DNA from: Acidimicrobiaceae bacterium
GTDB lineage: Bacteria > Actinomycetota > Acidimicrobiia > Acidimicrobiales > Palsa-688
Assembly: GCA_030838025.1 (NCBI GenBank)
Contig: JAUTXM010000328.1
Location: 1 to 8,049 of the forward strand
Direction of reading: 5' to 3'
DNA: 8,049 bases
The notes under the pieces are model-generated. The model was not told the DNA's origin. It ran no database searches and was given only the letters and a program-made list of their open reading frames with translations. A program made the translations under genes and the position numbers. Each line of letters starts with the position of its first letter. Position 1 is the first letter of the stretch. Positions 5,582 through 8,049 of this stretch are shown piece by piece.

Positions 5582-8049
5582 TCAGTTCCGACCGGTGGGC
5601 CGGAAATGCACGTGGTGACGCATGAAGGGCGCCGCTCGACGAGCGACCCGCCGATGGTGCCGCTGCTCGGCCGTGACCGCCGGGCGGTGGGGGTGGGGGC
5701 GAGCGGCGTAGAAACGGCTCTTGGCGATCTCGACCAGGACGAGGTAGGTGACGATCATCCCCATCAAGATGAGGAAGAAGCTGAGCGGCAGCGCCGTAAA
5801 GCCGAGCACATGGGCAACGGGACTGAAAGGCAGCACGGCTCCAATGACGGCGCAGCTGATCGGGGTCACGATCATGGCGGTACTGGGCGGGCTGCGGAAG
5901 AAGGGGACCCGCCGGGTCCGGATCAGGAACACCACCAGCGTCTGGGTGGCGAGCGACTCGACAAACCACCCGCTGCGGAACTCGTCATGGCTGGCGTGGA
6001 GGACCGCGAGCATGACGAAGAACGTCATGAAGTCGAAGATCGAGCTGATCGGCCCGAAGACACTCATGAAACGGCGCACGAACGTGATGTCCCAGGCGGC
6101 CGGTCGAGCGAGGACCTCGGCGTCGACACGGTCGGTCGGGATGGCGAGCTGGCCGACGTCGTAGAGCAGGTTGTTCAGCAGGATCTGGGAGGGCAGCATG
6201 GGCAGAAACGTCAGGAACAGCGACGCGCCGGCGGCGCTGAACATGTTCCCGAAGTTCGACGACGTGGCCATGAGGACGTACTTCAACGTGTTGGCGAAGA
6301 TGCGTCGCCCCTCCATCACCCCCTCGGCCAGCACGCCGAGGTCCTTGTCGAGGAGAACGATGTCGGCCGCGTCTTTGGCGATGTCGGTGGCTGACTCGAC
6401 GGAGATGCCGACGTCGGCGACGTGCAGCGCGACCGCGTCGTTGACGCCGTCGCCGAGGAATGCGACGTCGACGCCGTTGCGCCGGGCGGCCTTGATGATG
6501 CGTGACTTCTGGTCGGGACTGACCCGGGCGAAAACCGTGGTGTCCGGGATGACCGCCGCCAGGCGGTCGTCGTCGATCAGGGCGAGCTCGGTGCCGGTGA
6601 GAACGCCTTGGACATCGACGCCGATATCCCGGCACACTTTGGCGGCCACCATGCCGTTGTCGCCGGTGATGACCTTCACGGCGATACCAAGGCGGTTGAG
6701 TTTGGCGATCGCCTCGCCCGCGTCGGCCTTGGGCCGGTCCACGAAGGTCAAGAAACCGGCCAGATGCAGGTCCCGCTCGTCGCCGGCGGTCGGCTGGACA
6801 AGTCCCGGCGCGCTGCGAGTGGCCACCGCCACGACTCGGGCGCCGTTGGCAAAGAGTTCCGCCAATGTCCCCTTCGCCGGGGACGGAACGTCGATGCACC
6901 GGGCGAGAACCGCCTCCGGCGCGCCCTTGGTCACCAGCAGATTGTCGCCATCGCCGCGGTGGGCCACGACCGAGCACAGCTGGCGGTCATGGTCGAAGGG
7001 GAGGACCGCGACCCGGACGTAACTCGCAGCACCGCCGGCACCGCCCGCCGCGATGGCAGTGGCTTCGGGGGCCGACCAGAGGGCCTGGTCGAGGCTGTTG
7101 CCACCCTCTGGACCGGCCGCGGTCATGGTCGCTTCGTTGCACACCAGACCGAGCGCCAGGACAGCCGTCGTCGGTGTTCCGGACGTATCGAGGGCCAGGT
7201 CGAAGGTGATCGCGCCCTCGGTCAACGTGCCGGTCTTGTCGGTGAACAGCACCTCGATGTTCCCGAGGTCCTCGATGGTGACCAGCCGCTTTACGAGGAC
7301 CTTGCGCCGGGCCAGCTGTCGTGACCCCGTCGACAGGCTGACGCTGACAATGGCAGGCAACAGCTGCGGCGTGATCCCGATGGCGATGGCCAGGGAGAAC
7401 AGCAGCGCGTCGAGCAGCGGGCGCGAGAACGCGACATTGATCACGAAGATCGAGACCGTCAGCACGGCCGCCACGCCCACCAGCAACTTGGAGAAGGCGC
7501 GCAAGCCGGCCTGGAAGGCCGTCTCCGCCTGGCGCTCGCCCAGCCCCACCGCGATCTTCCCGAACGCGGTCGCCGAGCCGATGGCCACCACGACGGCCCG
7601 CCCCGATCCTTGGTGCACCACGGTGCCCATGAAGGCGCACGACGGGAGGTCGACCGCCGAGTCACTCACGGTCGGCTCGACGGACTTGGCCGCCGCCATC
7701 GACTCGCCGGTGAGCACGCCCTCGTCGCATTCGAGTTGGTTCACCTCGACCAGGCGCACATCGGCAGGAACCAGGTCCCCGACGCTCAACGCCACCAGGT
7801 CGCCCGGCACCAGGTCGCGTACATCGACGCGCCGTTCGGTGCCGTCACGCCACACCAGCGCCTGGTAGCGGATGTTGGCGTGCAGCGCCGCCACCGCGAC
7901 CTCCGAGCGGTACTCGTTGACGAACCCCAGCCCCACGCTCAAAACCACGATGGCGGCGATGATCCCGCCGTCGGTCGTGTCGCCGGTCGCGGCCGAGACG
8001 GCCGCCGCCGCCAGCAGCAGGATCAGCAGCGGATTGCGGAGCTGGCGAG
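5582..8049 (-). CDS. mgtA: MgtA-type (P3B) magnesium-translocating P-type ATPase, N-terminus beyond window
   Basis: This is an inner-membrane P-type ATPase that in this family imports Mg2+ using ATP. The frame is open to the right edge, where it reads RQLRNPLLILLLAAAA, the first membrane helix, so the gene is cut; probably about 80-120 residues are missing. Numbered from the GTG at 7948, it shows the actuator TGES at 80-83, the M4 motif TPQLLP (193-198), the phosphorylation site DKTGT with Asp 237, the nucleotide-binding KGAPE at 341-345, TGD at 428-430 and the hinge GDGVND at 499-504. The late membrane part follows MgtA closely (NLLYDVGQLAIP, FGPISSIFD, SGWFV, IRTRRVPF, LPFSP). All catalytic residues are intact. 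Two oddities are Gln in M4, where E. coli MgtA has PEMLP, and a His/Arg-rich tail of about 40 residues after the last helix. The promoter is outside the window. Mg2+ is the likely ion by family, though the Gln leaves room for doubt. Confidence 0.92.
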   Translation of the reverse strand, partial: RQLRNPLLILLLAAAAVSAATGDTTDGGIIAAIVVLSVGLGFVNEYRSEVAVAALHANIRYQALVWRDGTERRVDVRDLVPGDLVALSVGDLVPADVRLVEVNQLECDEGVLTGESMAAAKSVEPTVSDSAVDLPSCAFMGTVVHQGSGRAVVVAIGSATAFGKIAVGLGERQAETAFQAGLRAFSKLLVGVAAVLTVSIFVINVAFSRPLLDALLFSLAIAIGITPQLLPAIVSVSLSTGSRQLARRKVLVKRLVTIEDLGNIEVLFTDKTGTLTEGAITFDLALDTSGTPTTAVLALGLVCNEATMTAAGPEGGNSLDQALWSAPEATAIAAGGAGGAASYVRVAVLPFDHDRQLCSVVAHRGDGDNLLVTKGAPEAVLARCIDVPSPAKGTLAELFANGARVVAVATRSAPGLVQPTAGDERDLHLAGFLTFVDRPKADAGEAIAKLNRLGIAVKVITGDNGMVAAKVCRDIGVDVQGVLTGTELALIDDDRLAAVIPDTTVFARVSPDQKSRIIKAARRNGVDVAFLGDGVNDAVALHVADVGISVESATDIAKDAADIVLLDKDLGVLAEGVMEGRRIFANTLKYVLMATSSNFGNMFSAAGASLFLTFLPMLPSQILLNNLLYDVGQLAIPTDRVDAEVLARPAAWDITFVRRFMSVFGPISSIFDFMTFFVMLAVLHASHDEFRSGWFVESLATQTLVVFLIRTRRVPFFRSPPSTAMIVTPISCAVIGAVLPFSPVAHVLGFTALPLSFFLILMGMIVTYLVLVEIAKSRFYAARPHPHRPAVTAEQRHHRRVARRAAPFMRHHVHFRPTGRN

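Noticed and set aside
6738..6755. Partial DosR-like string (GACCTTCG on the minus strand) inside the ATPase gene
   Set aside because: It lacks the GGG and CCC outer cores and lies deep within coding sequence. It shows that the short core alone can occur by chance.
5513..7868. Plus-strand frames of 138-293 residues opposite the MgtA-like gene, and minus-strand frames at 5985-6977 and 6987-7640
   Set aside because: All overlap a gene with a complete set of P-type ATPase motifs in another frame. Their products are low-complexity and have no plausible start signals.

Overview
The window is a densely packed, GC-rich stretch of bacterial chromosome. High GC, strong third-position bias (long antisense shadow frames), GTG starts, tandem universal stress protein (USP) genes and an antibiotic-exporter-type ABC pair all suggest an actinobacterium. 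I cannot place it more finely, and there are no rRNA or tRNA genes, mobile elements or CRISPR arrays.

Layout from left to right. (1) Bases 35-2177, minus strand: a three-gene operon transcribed in the order single-domain USP (1614-2177), tandem-domain USP (682-1617), GNAT acetyltransferase (35-685). Both junctions are 4-base start/stop overlaps (ATGA and GTGA), so the three products are probably translationally coupled. (2) Bases 2178-2314: a short gap holding a GC-rich inverted repeat and one or two sites resembling the DosR/DevR box. (3) Bases 2315-4856, minus strand: an ABC exporter operon, ATPase first and then a 12-segment permease, overlapping by 11 bases. (4) Bases 4857-5091: a divergent promoter region with another DosR-like site and a weaker third one. 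(5) Bases 5092-5577, plus strand: a small FMN-binding split-barrel protein of the pyridoxamine-phosphate-oxidase type. (6) Bases 5582-8049, minus strand: most of an MgtA-type P-type ATPase, converging on the flavoprotein gene with only 4 bases between the stop codons and running off the right edge.

How they may work together. USPs, small flavin-barrel proteins and P-type ATPases are recurrent members of the DosR (hypoxia/nitric oxide/redox) regulon in mycobacteria. The similar sites in front of the USP operon and between the ABC and flavoprotein genes suggest this is a local hypoxia or energy-stress cluster. A free-standing GNAT related to the mycobacterial protein lysine acetyltransferase catalytic domain is coupled to two USP genes. 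Since USPs are known substrates of mycobacterial Pat enzymes, the operon may encode both a modifying enzyme and its targets. The regulatory and functional links are inference. The gene identities, apart from exact substrates, are well supported.
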